Assembly (NCBI RefSeq): GCF_036347055.1
Contig: NZ_CP108882.1
Coordinates: 5,126,501-5,190,500 of the forward strand
DNA from: Streptomyces sp. NBC_00820
Lineage (GTDB): Bacteria; Actinomycetota; Actinomycetes; Streptomycetales; Streptomycetaceae
Direction: 5' to 3'
Length of the DNA stretch: 64,000 nucleotides
Under the pieces are notes generated by a model. That model worked only from the letters and a program-made list of their open reading frames with translations, was not told the origin of the DNA and searched no databases. Below are positions 31,728 to 41,283 of the stretch, piece by piece (the first letter of the stretch is position 1; every line of letters starts with the position of its first letter). Position numbers and translations under genes: made by a program.

Positions 31728-34103
31728 CTACTCCGTCCGCAGCCCCTCCGGCCGCATCAGCCGCAGCAGCGGCGGAAGGCTGAGCAGGGTCACCGCGAGG
31801 ACCACCGCCGCGCCGACGCCCGTCATGGACAGCACGCTCGGCCAGTCCACGGTCACCGGGGTCGCCGTCATCCTCAGCAGGACCGCGCCGAGCACGAGGC
31901 CCACCACCGAGGCCAGCAGCAGTCCGAGTGCGATGGGCAGCGCCGTCTGCCACAGCACCGACAGGCCCAGCGTGCGGCGCCGGGTGCCGAAGGCGACCAG
32001 CGCCGACAGCAGCCTGCGCCGCTCGCGCAGCTGCTCCAGCTGGGAGACCAGCAGGCTCGCGCCGATCAGCGCCAGCACGCAGGCCGCGCCGACGAACAGG
32101 CCGGTGCGCAGGGACGTGTACCGCCCGGACTGCTCGGTCGCCGTCCAGTGCCAGGCGCTGGAGAGGGGGTCCACCCGCGCGGCCGTGTTGCGCACGTACT
32201 CCTCCGCGTCCGGCACCGACAGGTCGAGGCGGACGTAGACCTGGCCGTACCCCCCGGCCACGGCCCGTGCGGGGAGCACGGACGGGGTGACGAGCAGGCC
32301 GTCGACGCCCTGCTGGAGCGAGTCCGCGCGGACGGTCGCCGTGCGCACGCCGGCCGGCACCGTCCAGGGGATTTCGCGGCCGGGGAGGGGCTTTGTGAAG
32401 GTGGGGTCGAGGAAGTCGTGGCTGCCCGGCCGCAGGAAGGACCGCCGGGCCTGGTCGGTGCCGGGGCGGTCCACGACGAACGCGTCGCCGTCCCGGCAGG
32501 AGGGCAGCCGGGCCAGCTCGCGCAGCGCGGCACAGTCGCCGACGGTGACGCTCGCAAAGTGGCCGGGGTCGCGGCGCCTGTCGCCGATGCTCACCGTGGA
32601 CAGCGCCGCCGAGGCCCGCACCCCCTTGGTCCGCGCGAACGCGGGGCCCAAGGCCGCCGAGGGGGTCCGGTCGGACAGGTCGATCTCCATCTGCGCCCGC
32701 TCCGGATCCCGGCCGGTGTCCTTGGTGTACTGGCTCTCCACGCCCGCGAACAGCATCTGCAGGGCGATCGCCCCGGCCACCGCGACGGCGATGCCGTTGA
32801 CCATGCGGGCCGCCGTACCGCTGCTCAACTGAAGCCGCCGCACAGCCAGTTGCCAGGAGAGCGCGCCCGCCCCGAGCCGGGCCACGACCGCCTCCACGAT
32901 CCACGGCAGCAGCGCGGTGACGCCGACCAGGAGCAGCAGGACGCCGGCCACCACCAGGTACTGGTTGAAGTCGCCGTGGGAGCGCCCCTTGCCGATCATC
33001 GGGTAGAGCAGGGCGAGGCCCGCGACCGGCACCAGCAGCCGCCACCACAGGCGCCGGCGGGCCGGCCTGGCCGTACGCACCACGCCGAGCGGTTCGACGA
33101 CCACCCGGCGCATGGCGAACAGCGTGACCAGCACGGCGCACACCGGGACCGCCACCGCGACCACCGCCACGAGCACCGGGGAGGGGTCCAGATAACTGGG
33201 GAAGAGGCTCTCGCCCATCACCTCGACGGACCCCGCCGCCTGCCGTCCGGCCATGAAGAACACGGCCCCGACGACGAGTCCGAGCAGGGCGCCGACCAGC
33301 GCCTCGCCCGCGGCGATCCGCCGGGTCATCCGGCTGTCGGAGCCCACCAGACGCAGCGCGGCCAGCCTGCGGTCACGCCGCTCGCCGCCGAACCGTACGG
33401 CCGTGGCGACGAACACGGCGACCGGCATCAGCAGCGTCACGAACATGACGAGCGTCAGCAGGATCAGCACCGGGTCGGTCCGCTCGGGCCGCTGATCCGG
33501 GTCCCCGAACGCGTGCAGCCGCTGCACGCGCATGTTGGCCGGCTTCGGCACCAGGTCGTCCGCGCCCGCGTAGTAGGCCAGTTCGTGCGATCCGATCAGC
33601 CCGCTCTCCCCGATGGTCCCGGCGATCCGGTACGGGATCCGCTGCCGCAGCAGCTTCGCCCCGTCCGAGGCGAGCAGGTCCCGCAGCGAGGGGGAGACCA
33701 CCATCTCGCCCTTGCCCGGGAAGCGGCCGACGCCGGGCGGCAACGGCGCCCGCGGGCCCTCGGGTTCCAGCAGGCGGCCGCGGACGTCCTTGGCGTGCCA
33801 CCGGGTGTCGGTCGACGTGATCAGCACGGTGTCGTCGGCCTTCGGCGGCAGGACCATGGAGAACATGTGGCCCTCCTGCCGGTCCTGCTCACGCTGGTGC
33901 CGCTGGGTCAGCACGCTCGGCAGCGCGGTCGTCAGCAGCAGCAGTGCCACCCCCAGCCCGACGCCGACCGCCGTCAGCGTCAGCCGTACCCACCCCTCGC
34001 GTCCGCCGGTGAAGGCGAACCGTGCCCCCATGGCCAGGTCCCTGGACCTGTGCCAGGCCCTCGGCTCCGTCCGGGCCGGGAGCCGCCCCCCTCGCAGGTT
34101 CAT
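31728..34103 (-). CDS. ABC transporter permease (FtsX/MacB-type, two-module)
   Basis: 791 residues with about eight to ten transmembrane helices in two FtsX-like groups: an N-terminal helix (LTLTAVGVGLGVALLLLTTA), a first cluster (about 235-420, ILLTLVMFVTLLMPVAVFVA, VVAVAVPVCAVLVTLFAM) and a second (about 660-790, ALIGASLLVSQLEQL, SVLSMTGVGAAVVLAVTLLS). Extracellular domains follow helix 1 and lie at about 510-650. Its start overlaps the ATPase stop (ATGA). Together they form a MacB/LolCDE-type exporter or mechanotransmission complex, probably for antibiotics or cell-envelope stress. Confidence 0.9.
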   Translation of the reverse strand: MNLRGGRLPARTEPRAWHRSRDLAMGARFAFTGGREGWVRLTLTAVGVGLGVALLLLTTALPSVLTQRHQREQDRQEGHMFSMVLPPKADDTVLITSTDTRWHAKDVRGRLLEPEGPRAPLPPGVGRFPGKGEMVVSPSLRDLLASDGAKLLRQRIPYRIAGTIGESGLIGSHELAYYAGADDLVPKPANMRVQRLHAFGDPDQRPERTDPVLILLTLVMFVTLLMPVAVFVATAVRFGGERRDRRLAALRLVGSDSRMTRRIAAGEALVGALLGLVVGAVFFMAGRQAAGSVEVMGESLFPSYLDPSPVLVAVVAVAVPVCAVLVTLFAMRRVVVEPLGVVRTARPARRRLWWRLLVPVAGLALLYPMIGKGRSHGDFNQYLVVAGVLLLLVGVTALLPWIVEAVVARLGAGALSWQLAVRRLQLSSGTAARMVNGIAVAVAGAIALQMLFAGVESQYTKDTGRDPERAQMEIDLSDRTPSAALGPAFARTKGVRASAALSTVSIGDRRRDPGHFASVTVGDCAALRELARLPSCRDGDAFVVDRPGTDQARRSFLRPGSHDFLDPTFTKPLPGREIPWTVPAGVRTATVRADSLQQGVDGLLVTPSVLPARAVAGGYGQVYVRLDLSVPDAEEYVRNTAARVDPLSSAWHWTATEQSGRYTSLRTGLFVGAACVLALIGASLLVSQLEQLRERRRLLSALVAFGTRRRTLGLSVLWQTALPIALGLLLASVVGLVLGAVLLRMTATPVTVDWPSVLSMTGVGAAVVLAVTLLSLPPLLRLMRPEGLRTE

Positions 34104-34789
34104 GCAGTGCGCTCCATGTCCCGGGACCTGCCGTCCCGTACGACGATCTCCCGGTCGGACCAGGCGGCCACCCGCGCCTCGTGGGTGACCAGCACCACGG
34201 CCGCGTCGGTGGAGCGGGCGGCGTCGGTCAGCAGCTCCATCACGCGCTCGCCGTTGAGGGAGTCCAGCGCGCCGGTCGGCTCGTCGGCGAACAGCACCCG
34301 GGGGCCGGTGACCAGCGCCCGCGCCACCGCGACCCGCTGGCCCTGGCCGCCCGAGACCTCGCCGGGCCGCTTGCGTCCGAGGTCGTCGACCTCGAGGCGT
34401 TCCATCCAGCCGAGCGCCGCCTTCTCGGCCTCCTTGCGGGAGGTGCCGCTCAGCCGCAGCGGCAGCGCCACGTTCTCCACGCACGTCAGTTCCGGGACGA
34501 GCTGTCCGAACTGGAAGACGAAGCCGAACTCGCCGCGCCGCAGCGCGCTGCGCTGGGCGTCGGTCATGGTGGACAGCTCGCGGCCGTCGTAGCGGATCGA
34601 ACCCGAGTCGGGCGGCACGATGCCCGCGAGGCAGTGCAGCAGCGTCGACTTGCCGGAACCGGAGGGCCCCATCACGGCGACGACCTCGCCGGGGTGGATG
34701 GAGAAGTCGGCGCCGTCGAGGGCGAGCGTCGGACCGTAGGCCTTGCGCAGGTTCTCGGCGGTGAGCAGGGAGCCGGGAGGAGGAGTCAC
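34100..34789 (-). CDS. ABC transporter ATP-binding protein (LolD/MacB type)
   Basis: 229 residues. Walker A GPSGSGKSTLL (41-51), Q-loop region VFQFGQLVPELT, signature VSGGQGQRVAVARALV, Walker B RVLFADEPTGALDS and the H-loop VVLVTHEARVA. Overlaps both the upstream PadR gene and the downstream permease gene by 4 bases, so the three genes form one translationally coupled operon. Confidence 0.95.
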   Translation of the reverse strand: MTPPPGSLLTAENLRKAYGPTLALDGADFSIHPGEVVAVMGPSGSGKSTLLHCLAGIVPPDSGSIRYDGRELSTMTDAQRSALRRGEFGFVFQFGQLVPELTCVENVALPLRLSGTSRKEAEKAALGWMERLEVDDLGRKRPGEVSGGQGQRVAVARALVTGPRVLFADEPTGALDSLNGERVMELLTDAARSTDAAVVLVTHEARVAAWSDREIVVRDGRSRDMERTA

Positions 34790-35310
34790 TTCGCCACCTC
34801 CGTGCGGAGCCGCTCCAGCCGCGCGGCCGTCAGCTCCAGCCAGCGCAGGTCCGCCTCCAGGTGGAACAGGGCGTGGTCGCAGACCAGCTGGTCCGCGAGG
34901 TCGCCCTTGCGCTTGCGGTCGGTCAGGATCCGCATGCTGCGCAGGTGCTCGGAGCGCTGGGTGTCGAGGACGTCGGTGGCGTCGCGGTGGGTGAGCAGCG
35001 CGAGGACGACCTTGGTGTACAGGGTCGACTGGAGGTACTCCTCCGGCTTCTCCGGGGTGGCGAGCCAGCGCTCGACGTCGGTGACGCCGGCGTCCGTGAT
35101 GGCGTACCGCTTGCGCTCGGGGCCGCCGCCCGCCTCGATGCCGTCGACTTCCACGAGCCCGTGCTTCAGCAGCCGGGACATCGTCGAGTAGACCTGGCCG
35201 TAGTGCAGCGGCCGGTCGTGGCCGAACTTCTCGTCGAAGGCCCGCTTCAGGTCGTAGCCGTGCCGGGGGCCGGACTCCAGGAGTCCTAGAAGGGTGTGAC
35301 CGATGGACAT
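34786..35310 (-). CDS. PadR-family transcriptional regulator
   Basis: 174 residues from ATG 35308-35310 (MSIGHTLLGLLE); an in-frame start 18 bases upstream is less typical. N-terminal winged helix: LLESGPRHGYDLKRAFDEKF, LHYGQVYSTMSRLLKHGLVEVD, GPERKRYAITDAGVTDVERWL. C-terminal dimerisation helices (about 95-174). It probably represses its own operon encoding the ABC exporter and is released by the exported drug. A putative operator lies just upstream (35328-35352). Confidence 0.93.
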   Translation of the reverse strand: MSIGHTLLGLLESGPRHGYDLKRAFDEKFGHDRPLHYGQVYSTMSRLLKHGLVEVDGIEAGGGPERKRYAITDAGVTDVERWLATPEKPEEYLQSTLYTKVVLALLTHRDATDVLDTQRSEHLRSMRILTDRKRKGDLADQLVCDHALFHLEADLRWLELTAARLERLRTEVAK

Positions 35311-35327
35311 GCGGAGCACTCTACACA

Positions 35328-35352
35328 CGGTGTATACGCGCGGTGTATACGC
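35328..35352. promoter_or_regulatory. Putative PadR operator (two copies of CGGTGTATACGC)
   Basis: Direct repeats 35328-35339 and 35341-35352, 13-base period; between them they form the inverted pair TATAC-N7-GTATA. Located 18 bases upstream of the padR-like start, overlapping its likely promoter. This fits autorepression. Confidence 0.6.
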
Positions 35353-35630
35353 ACCGGTGATGCCCCATGACCAGCGGTGAGGGTGTGCAGGTGACGGGTG
35401 AATGTCACAGTTCCGAACGGCGCGCCCGCTGCCCCGGCGTCGTCCGGCAGGCGGAGAACCGGTATCGGATCGCGCCGGGAGGCAACCTGGGGGCGCTGTT
35501 GTTCGTCGGTTCCCATGGGGCAGGTGCTCATTCTCACGTCCGTAAAAGGGCGGATCAGACGCCCTTTGTCATATAGGGGGGTGTTAGCTTTCGGAGCTGA
35601 CCCCGAGACGGAAGCGGAGCGAAGGGACCC
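35353..35630. other. Intergenic region upstream of penicillin-binding protein
   Basis: About 280 bases without a supported gene. It contains a hairpin aaagggcg/cgcccttt (35545-35552 with 35560-35567, 7-base loop) followed by an AT-rich segment (gtcatata). This could be a promoter-proximal structure or a short terminator. GGAGCGAAGGG lies just before the ATG at 35631. Confidence 0.4.
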
Positions 35631-38003
35631 ATGGGACGAGCGGAAGAGAGACGAGCGCGTCAGCGTGGTGGCCGCCGCGCGGCGCCCAGCCACCACTCGC
35701 AGTCCCCGGCGACCGCGTCACCCGCCGCCGGCAGCGGCCGGGCGGCCGGCGGCAGGGCGGGCAAGCCCGCCAAGGGCCGAATACGCCGGCTCTTCACCTG
35801 GAAGACGATGCTCGGCACGTTCTTCGGACTGTGCCTGCTCGCCATCGGCGGTTTCACCGCGTTGTACATGTCGGTCGACGTCCCCGAGGGCAACGAACTG
35901 GCCAAGCTCCAGAGCAACGTCTACAAGTACAACGACGGTACGGTCCTGGCCCGCGCCGGCAAGGTGAACCGGGAGAACGTCGACCTGTCGAAGGTCCCCC
36001 GGAAGGTCCAGCTGGCCTTCGTCGCGGCCGAGAACAAGTCCTTCTACACCGACCCCGGCGTCGACATCAAGGGCACCACCCGAGCCCTGCTCAACACGCT
36101 GGCCGGCAAGGGCAAGCAGGGTGGTTCGACGATCACCCAGCAGTACGTCAAGAACTACTACCTCGACCAGCAGCAGACCGCCTCGCGCAAGCTGAAGGAA
36201 CTGGTCATCTCGCTCAAGGTGGAGCGCGAGAAGTCCAAGGACGACATCCTCGCCGGCTACATCAACAGCAACTTCTACGCCCGTAACGCCTACGGCATCC
36301 AGGCCGCGGCGCAGGCCTACTACCGCGTGGACGCCGAGGACCTCACGGTCGAGCAGGGCGCCTACCTGGCCGCGCTGCTCCAGGCGCCCAGCCAGTACGA
36401 CTGGTCGACCGCGACCCCCACCAGCAGGCGGCTGGTCAAGAACCGCTGGAACTACGTCCTGGACAACATGGTCGAGGAGCACTGGCTCGACAAGTCCAAG
36501 CGTGAGGCCATGAAGTTCCCCGTGCCCAAGGAGCCGAAGGGCGCCCCGGGCATGGAGGGGCAGACGGGCTACCTGGTCTCCCTCGCCAACGCCGAGGTGG
36601 CGGACCAGCTGATGAAGGAAGAGGGGCTGTCCAGGGCCGAGGCCTCCGCCAAGGTCGAGGGACAGGGCTGGACCATCACCCTGAACGTCAACCGCAAGAA
36701 GCAGGCCGCGCTGGAGAAGGCGGTCAAGACGCAGCTGAACGACCACCTCGACCCCAAGAAGCGCAAGGTCGACGCCGACGTCCAGGCCGGCGCGGTCTCG
36801 GTCGACCCCAAGACCGGCAAGATCGTCGCCCTGTACGGCGGCCAGGACTACTTCTCGCACTGGACCGACAACGCCACGCGCCGGGACTACCAGCCCGCCT
36901 CGACGTTCAAGCCGATCATCCTCGCCGCCGCGCTGGAGCAGAACGCCACCACGCAGGACGGCAAGCCCATCGACGCCAACACGGTCTACGACGGCACCAG
37001 CGGCCGCCAGGCCGTCAGCCACGGCGTCAACGTCGGCTTCGGCCCGCCCAACGAGGACGACGCCGACTACGGCAACATCCCCGTCCAGGAGGCCATGGAC
37101 AAGTCCGTCAACTCCGTCTTCGCGCAGATGGGCGTGGACGTGGGCATGGACCAGGTCATGGCCACCGCCAAGCAGCTCGGCATGGACACCGAGGGCATGC
37201 AGGCCGTGCCCGCGCAGACGCTGGGCTCGATGGGCGCCAGCCCGCTGGAGATGGCCGGCATCTACGCCACCCTCGACAACCACGGCGAGAAGGTCACCCC
37301 CAGCATCGTCAAGACGGCCGAGCAGACGGATCGTTCGGTCAAGATGCCGAACCCGATCGGCGGCTCGGTGATCAGCCGGACGGCCGCCGACACGGTGACC
37401 TCCGTGCTCACCGGCGTGGTCGACGACGGTACGGCCCGCCAGTCGGTGGCGAACAACCCGCTGCGCAACGGCCAGCAGGTGGCCGGCAAGACCGGTACGT
37501 CCGACTGCAACCGCTCCGCCTGGTTCACCGGCTACACGCCGGACCTGGTCACCTCCGTCGGACTGTTCGGCGAGGCGGCCAAGGCCGGCGGCACGGGCTG
37601 CGACGACGAGCCGATCAAGCAGTACGCGCACGTCTCCCTGAAGGGCGCGATGGGCGGCGGCCGCGTCAACGGCGGCGGTCCGCCCGCGCAGATCTGGGCC
37701 GCGTACACCTTCGGTGTCACGGACAAGGCCACGTTCGACCTGAACACCACCCAGGGCGCCGCGGTCGCGACCCAGACGCCGACCGTCAGCGAGACTCCGT
37801 CCGAGACCCCCTCCGAGACGGCGACCAGCGAACCGCCGACGTCCGCGCCGCCGACCGAGACGACGAGCGCGCCGCCCACGAGCGCGCCGCCGACCCAGAC
37901 GCCGACCACGCCGACCACGCCGCCGGCCACGACGACCGGGCCGCCGACCGGGGGCCCCACGATCAGGAACCCGTTCGACCCGAAGGCCCAGAAGGCACAG
38001 TAA
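35631..38003 (+). CDS. Class A penicillin-binding protein (transglycosylase/transpeptidase)
   Basis: 790 residues. Basic cytosolic N-terminus, one membrane helix (about 64-85, TFFGLCLLAIGGFTALYMSV), GT51 transglycosylase with AAENKSFYTDPGVD and QGGSTITQQYVKNY, then a transpeptidase with STFK (424-427), SVN (492-494) and KTG (620-622). The C-terminal 80 residues are a Thr/Pro/Ser-rich wall-spanning tail (PTVSETPSETPSETA, TSAPPTQTPTTPTT). It polymerises and cross-links peptidoglycan outside the membrane. Length and motifs are complete. Confidence 0.96.
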   Translation: MGRAEERRARQRGGRRAAPSHHSQSPATASPAAGSGRAAGGRAGKPAKGRIRRLFTWKTMLGTFFGLCLLAIGGFTALYMSVDVPEGNELAKLQSNVYKYNDGTVLARAGKVNRENVDLSKVPRKVQLAFVAAENKSFYTDPGVDIKGTTRALLNTLAGKGKQGGSTITQQYVKNYYLDQQQTASRKLKELVISLKVEREKSKDDILAGYINSNFYARNAYGIQAAAQAYYRVDAEDLTVEQGAYLAALLQAPSQYDWSTATPTSRRLVKNRWNYVLDNMVEEHWLDKSKREAMKFPVPKEPKGAPGMEGQTGYLVSLANAEVADQLMKEEGLSRAEASAKVEGQGWTITLNVNRKKQAALEKAVKTQLNDHLDPKKRKVDADVQAGAVSVDPKTGKIVALYGGQDYFSHWTDNATRRDYQPASTFKPIILAAALEQNATTQDGKPIDANTVYDGTSGRQAVSHGVNVGFGPPNEDDADYGNIPVQEAMDKSVNSVFAQMGVDVGMDQVMATAKQLGMDTEGMQAVPAQTLGSMGASPLEMAGIYATLDNHGEKVTPSIVKTAEQTDRSVKMPNPIGGSVISRTAADTVTSVLTGVVDDGTARQSVANNPLRNGQQVAGKTGTSDCNRSAWFTGYTPDLVTSVGLFGEAAKAGGTGCDDEPIKQYAHVSLKGAMGGGRVNGGGPPAQIWAAYTFGVTDKATFDLNTTQGAAVATQTPTVSETPSETPSETATSEPPTSAPPTETTSAPPTSAPPTQTPTTPTTPPATTTGPPTGGPTIRNPFDPKAQKAQ

Positions 38004-38012
38004 CCGCGCACA

Positions 38013-38047
38013 CGAAGGGCGCCCGGCAGCACGCCGGGCGCCCTTCG
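38013..38047. terminator. Bidirectional hairpin terminator
   Basis: cgaagggcgcccggc (38013-38027) pairs perfectly with 38033-38047, 15 bp and a 5-base loop. It lies between the convergent penicillin-binding protein and SpoIIE-type genes and can serve both. Confidence 0.88.
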
Positions 38048-38073
38048 CGTGTCCGCCACCGGAGAACCGGGGC

Positions 38074-40230
38074 TCAGCTCCGGTTCAGCTCGAACCAGAC
38101 CACCTTGCCGGTGCTCAGCCGGGTCGCGCCCCAGCGCCGGGCCATCTTGTTGACCAGGTACAGGCCCCGCCCGCCCTCGTCCGTGGCCCGCGCCTGCCGC
38201 AGCCGCGGCAGCTGCGGCACGTCGTCGCCGACCTCGCAGCGCAGCACGTCCGTGCGCAGCAGACGCAGGGTCACCGGGCGCGAGGCATAACGCACCGCGT
38301 TCGTGACCACCTCGCTGACCAGCAGCTCCACCGAGTCCGTCAGGTCCTCCATGCCCCACCGCGACAGCGCGCGCCGGGCCAGCCGGCGGGCCCGGCCGGG
38401 GGCCGCGTCCTCCGGATCCAGCGACCAGTACGCCACATCGCTCGGCGCGATCCCGTCGAAGCGGGCCGCGAGCAGCGCGATGTCGTCGTCCCGGTCGCCC
38501 GGGCCGAGCATGTCCAGCACCTCGTCGCAGAGGGCCTCCAGCGGCGGCGGATGGTCCGGGCCGGTCAGCTGCGCGGTCGCGGCGAGCTTCTCGCGCAGCT
38601 GCTCTATCCCGGTCCACACGTCCCGCAGCCGGGACTCCACCAGACCGTCCGTGTACAGCAGCAGCGTGGCCCCGGCCGGCGCGTCCAGCTCGACCGCCTC
38701 GAAGTCGACGCCGCCCACGCCGATGGGCGCGCCCGGCGGCACCCGCAGCACCTCGGCCCGCCCGCCCAGGTGCAGCAGCACCGGCGGCGGATGGCCCGCG
38801 TTGGCGATGGTGATGCGGTGCGTGACCGGGTCGTAGACGGCGTACAGACAGGTCGCCATGCGGTCCGTGCCGAGGCGCTGCGCCTGCTCGTCGAGGTGGT
38901 GCAGCACCTCCTGCGGGGGCAGGTCGAGCCCGGCCAGGGTCTGGGCCGTCGTCCGCAGCTGGCCCATGATCGCCGCCGAGGTCATGGAGTGCCCCATGAC
39001 GTCACCGACCACCAGCGCCACCCTGCTGCCCGGCAGCGGGATCGCGTCGTACCAGTCGCCGCCCACCCGCGCCGTCTCCGCGGCCGGCAGATAGCGCGAG
39101 GCCAGCCGCACCCCCGTCGGATGCGGCAGCGTCTCCGGCAGCATGGTGCGCTGCAGCTCGTCGGCGATGTACGCCTCACGGCCGTACAGCACCGCCTTGT
39201 CGATGCCGAGGGCGCTGTGCGTGGCGAGCTGCGCCGCCACCAGCAGATCGTCCACCTCGAACGGCGCGCGCTCCGGCCGGCGCAGGAACACCGCCGCGCC
39301 GATCACCCGCCGCCGGCCGCGCAGCGGCGCGAGGATCGCGTGCTGGCCCTCCGGTACGACCGCCTCGCCGCCCTCGCCGAGCAGCTCGGGCAGCGCGGCA
39401 CGGGCGGCGGGGGTGTCCGCGAACACCGGCCGCACCCCGCGCAGCACCTCGTTCAGCGCGCCTCCGGGCCGCACCTCGCACAGCTCGGCGGTCAGCGCCG
39501 CGGGACCCGACAATCCCGAGAACACGGCCAGACCCGACGGGTCCGGTTCCGGCTCCGGGAAGGGCGGGGGCAGCAGGCCCTCGGTGCCGCGCTCGTCGGG
39601 TATCCGGTCGGAGCGGCGCAGCCGCAGCACGACCGGCCCGGTGGGCCGCTCGTCGCCGACCGGCAGCGGGTCGCGCAGATAGACCAGGATCGCGTCCGAG
39701 AACGTCGGCACGGTGGCCCGGCACAGGCCCATCACGATCTCGTCCAGGTCGAGACCGCGGGCGATCCGCCGCGTCGCGGCGCCCACGAACCTCAGCCGGT
39801 CGCCGTCACGCCGCATCGGCATCGGCCGCCCGGGCGGCAGGCCCCGCCCGGTACGGCGTTCCTGGCCGCTCGGCGTGCGCTCCTGCTCGGCGCCGGGCTG
39901 CGGCGGAATGCCCTCCGGCGCGGGACGCGGACGGTGGTCTCCCACGCTCGACTGCGCACGCGCGGGAGATGACCCCGCCGGCTCGTCGGTGGCCGGCTGG
40001 GAGTGCTCGGGGCCGTTGACTGGGGGCTCCTTCTCCTTGTTGCCCTTGCCGTGGGGCACGGTCGTGCCCGGGCCGGACGGTGTTCCGTCGGCCCGTGCCT
40101 GTGCGGGTAAGCCCGAGGCGCCGAGCGGGTTCGGGGTACGCAGGAGCGCCCCGCGGCTCTCCGCGGGGTCGGCGCCCGGCTGCGGGCGTCCGTAGGACGT
40201 GGGCTGCTCCGTCACGCGTGTCGAATCCAT
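38074..40230 (-). CDS. SpoIIE-family serine phosphatase with GAF and anti-sigma-like kinase domain
   Basis: 718 residues. A disordered Pro/Gly-rich N-terminus (1-145) is followed by a GAF-like sensor (about 150-345), a PP2C/SpoIIE phosphatase (about 365-565; RVGGDWYDAIPLPGSRVALVVGDVMGHS and DRDDDIALLAARFDG supply the metal Asp residues) and a C-terminal HATPase_c_2 domain (about 590-718; ELLVSEVVTNAVRYAS, GGRGLYLVNKMARRWG). Such fusions act in partner-switching control of sigma factors, combining phosphatase and RsbW-like kinase folds. The exact start is uncertain because the N-terminus is low-complexity. Confidence 0.93.
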   Translation of the reverse strand: MDSTRVTEQPTSYGRPQPGADPAESRGALLRTPNPLGASGLPAQARADGTPSGPGTTVPHGKGNKEKEPPVNGPEHSQPATDEPAGSSPARAQSSVGDHRPRPAPEGIPPQPGAEQERTPSGQERRTGRGLPPGRPMPMRRDGDRLRFVGAATRRIARGLDLDEIVMGLCRATVPTFSDAILVYLRDPLPVGDERPTGPVVLRLRRSDRIPDERGTEGLLPPPFPEPEPDPSGLAVFSGLSGPAALTAELCEVRPGGALNEVLRGVRPVFADTPAARAALPELLGEGGEAVVPEGQHAILAPLRGRRRVIGAAVFLRRPERAPFEVDDLLVAAQLATHSALGIDKAVLYGREAYIADELQRTMLPETLPHPTGVRLASRYLPAAETARVGGDWYDAIPLPGSRVALVVGDVMGHSMTSAAIMGQLRTTAQTLAGLDLPPQEVLHHLDEQAQRLGTDRMATCLYAVYDPVTHRITIANAGHPPPVLLHLGGRAEVLRVPPGAPIGVGGVDFEAVELDAPAGATLLLYTDGLVESRLRDVWTGIEQLREKLAATAQLTGPDHPPPLEALCDEVLDMLGPGDRDDDIALLAARFDGIAPSDVAYWSLDPEDAAPGRARRLARRALSRWGMEDLTDSVELLVSEVVTNAVRYASRPVTLRLLRTDVLRCEVGDDVPQLPRLRQARATDEGGRGLYLVNKMARRWGATRLSTGKVVWFELNRS

Positions 40231-40509
40231 CCGTCCGGGGCTGCGCGCCGGGCGCGCAGATGGTCCCGCCGAAATCCCGATACCCGGAATACGTGCCCCA
40301 GGAACGGAATTCCCGCGTGGTCACAGGTTGTTCCCGCGCCGCCGGCGAACCCGGCAGGGCCCGCGGTGGTGTTGCCCTCGTACCCCTCGATCACGTCCTG
40401 CCGCCCCTCGGTGACATAAGGTCAAGCCCGGCACATGCTCCGGGAGTTACAACTCGGCGCCTTGCGGAGGACGATCCTACGGTTGTGGTCCGGGGGCGCA
40501 TCAAGGGTC
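40231..40509. other. Intergenic region upstream of SpoIIE-type gene
   Basis: About 280 bases. It should carry the leftward promoter of the phosphatase gene and the 3' end of the DUF402 transcript. Nothing else recognised. Confidence 0.35.
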
Positions 40510-41199
40510 TCATGAGGACATGCGCGCGGGTGTGCGGTCCCAGTCCCCCGGTAGCGACGGTACCGCCCAGGACGGGTCCGGGCGCCAGTGCTGCCAGCCG
40601 TCCGCGAACGGCCGCCCCCAGGCACGGATCGTCTCCACCGCGGCCAGCCCGGCCGCCCGCACCCGCCCGGCGGTCTCCTCGTCCATCAACCCGTCCCGCT
40701 GCGCCTGCGCGAACTCGTCCTCGTCCCGCCAGTCCCAACTGCGGTCCGGGTTCACGGTGATGTCCAGGAAGTGGTCCTCGGAGTCCACACCGCCCGCCCA
40801 ACGGGCCAGCGGCTGCTCAAGGTTGACGTACCAGTTCTTGAACTGCCAGCCCTGGTCCCAGAACAGCCACACCGACCAGGGCTCGCCGGGCCGCGCCAGC
40901 TTCAGCACACCCGTGCCGAACCAGCGGTCCCGCTGCACCGTGCGCGGCTTGGTGTAACGGGACTCCAGCGGCTCCAGGTGCAGGGGTTTGCCGTCGGCCA
41001 GCACGGGCTTCACGCACTCGGTGCCGGGCGCCATCCAGACCGCGAGCACGTCCGCGTCGTCCCGTACGACGGTGACCGGCCGCACGATGTGAAAGCGCTC
41101 ACCGGCGTTCTCCCGGTACCGCCACAGGATCGGCGTCCCGGGCGCCCAGTACGTGGCAGGGACCGCTTCCACTCGTCTCACCGCTCCGTCGTCCGTCAT
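40510..41199 (-). CDS. DUF402 domain-containing protein
   Basis: 229 residues. DUF402 fold: YWAPGTPILWRYRENAGERFHIVRPVTVV, VLAVWMAPGTECVKPV, VWLFWDQGWQFKNWYVNLEQPL and DHFLDITVNPDRSWDWRDEDEF with the acidic metal-binding residues. The fold covers nucleoside di/triphosphatases (Ntdp/YtqA-like, SA1684-type). Here it probably hydrolyses nucleotides or alkylphosphates; the substrate is unknown. It precedes fumC by 84 bases in the same direction (fumC lies upstream). Confidence 0.9.
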   Translation of the reverse strand: MTDDGAVRRVEAVPATYWAPGTPILWRYRENAGERFHIVRPVTVVRDDADVLAVWMAPGTECVKPVLADGKPLHLEPLESRYTKPRTVQRDRWFGTGVLKLARPGEPWSVWLFWDQGWQFKNWYVNLEQPLARWAGGVDSEDHFLDITVNPDRSWDWRDEDEFAQAQRDGLMDEETAGRVRAAGLAAVETIRAWGRPFADGWQHWRPDPSWAVPSLPGDWDRTPARMSS

Positions 41200-41283
41200 G
41201 GACAGATATTAGGTGCCTCCGGCACACGACGCTGCGGTACCCCTCGTGGTTCCCGGCGGCGGGCCGGAAAGGTTCGCCCGGTG

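Noticed and set aside
32148..34592. 814-codon plus-strand open frame
   Set aside because: Opposite the ABC permease and ATPase genes, whose motifs and overlaps are unambiguous.
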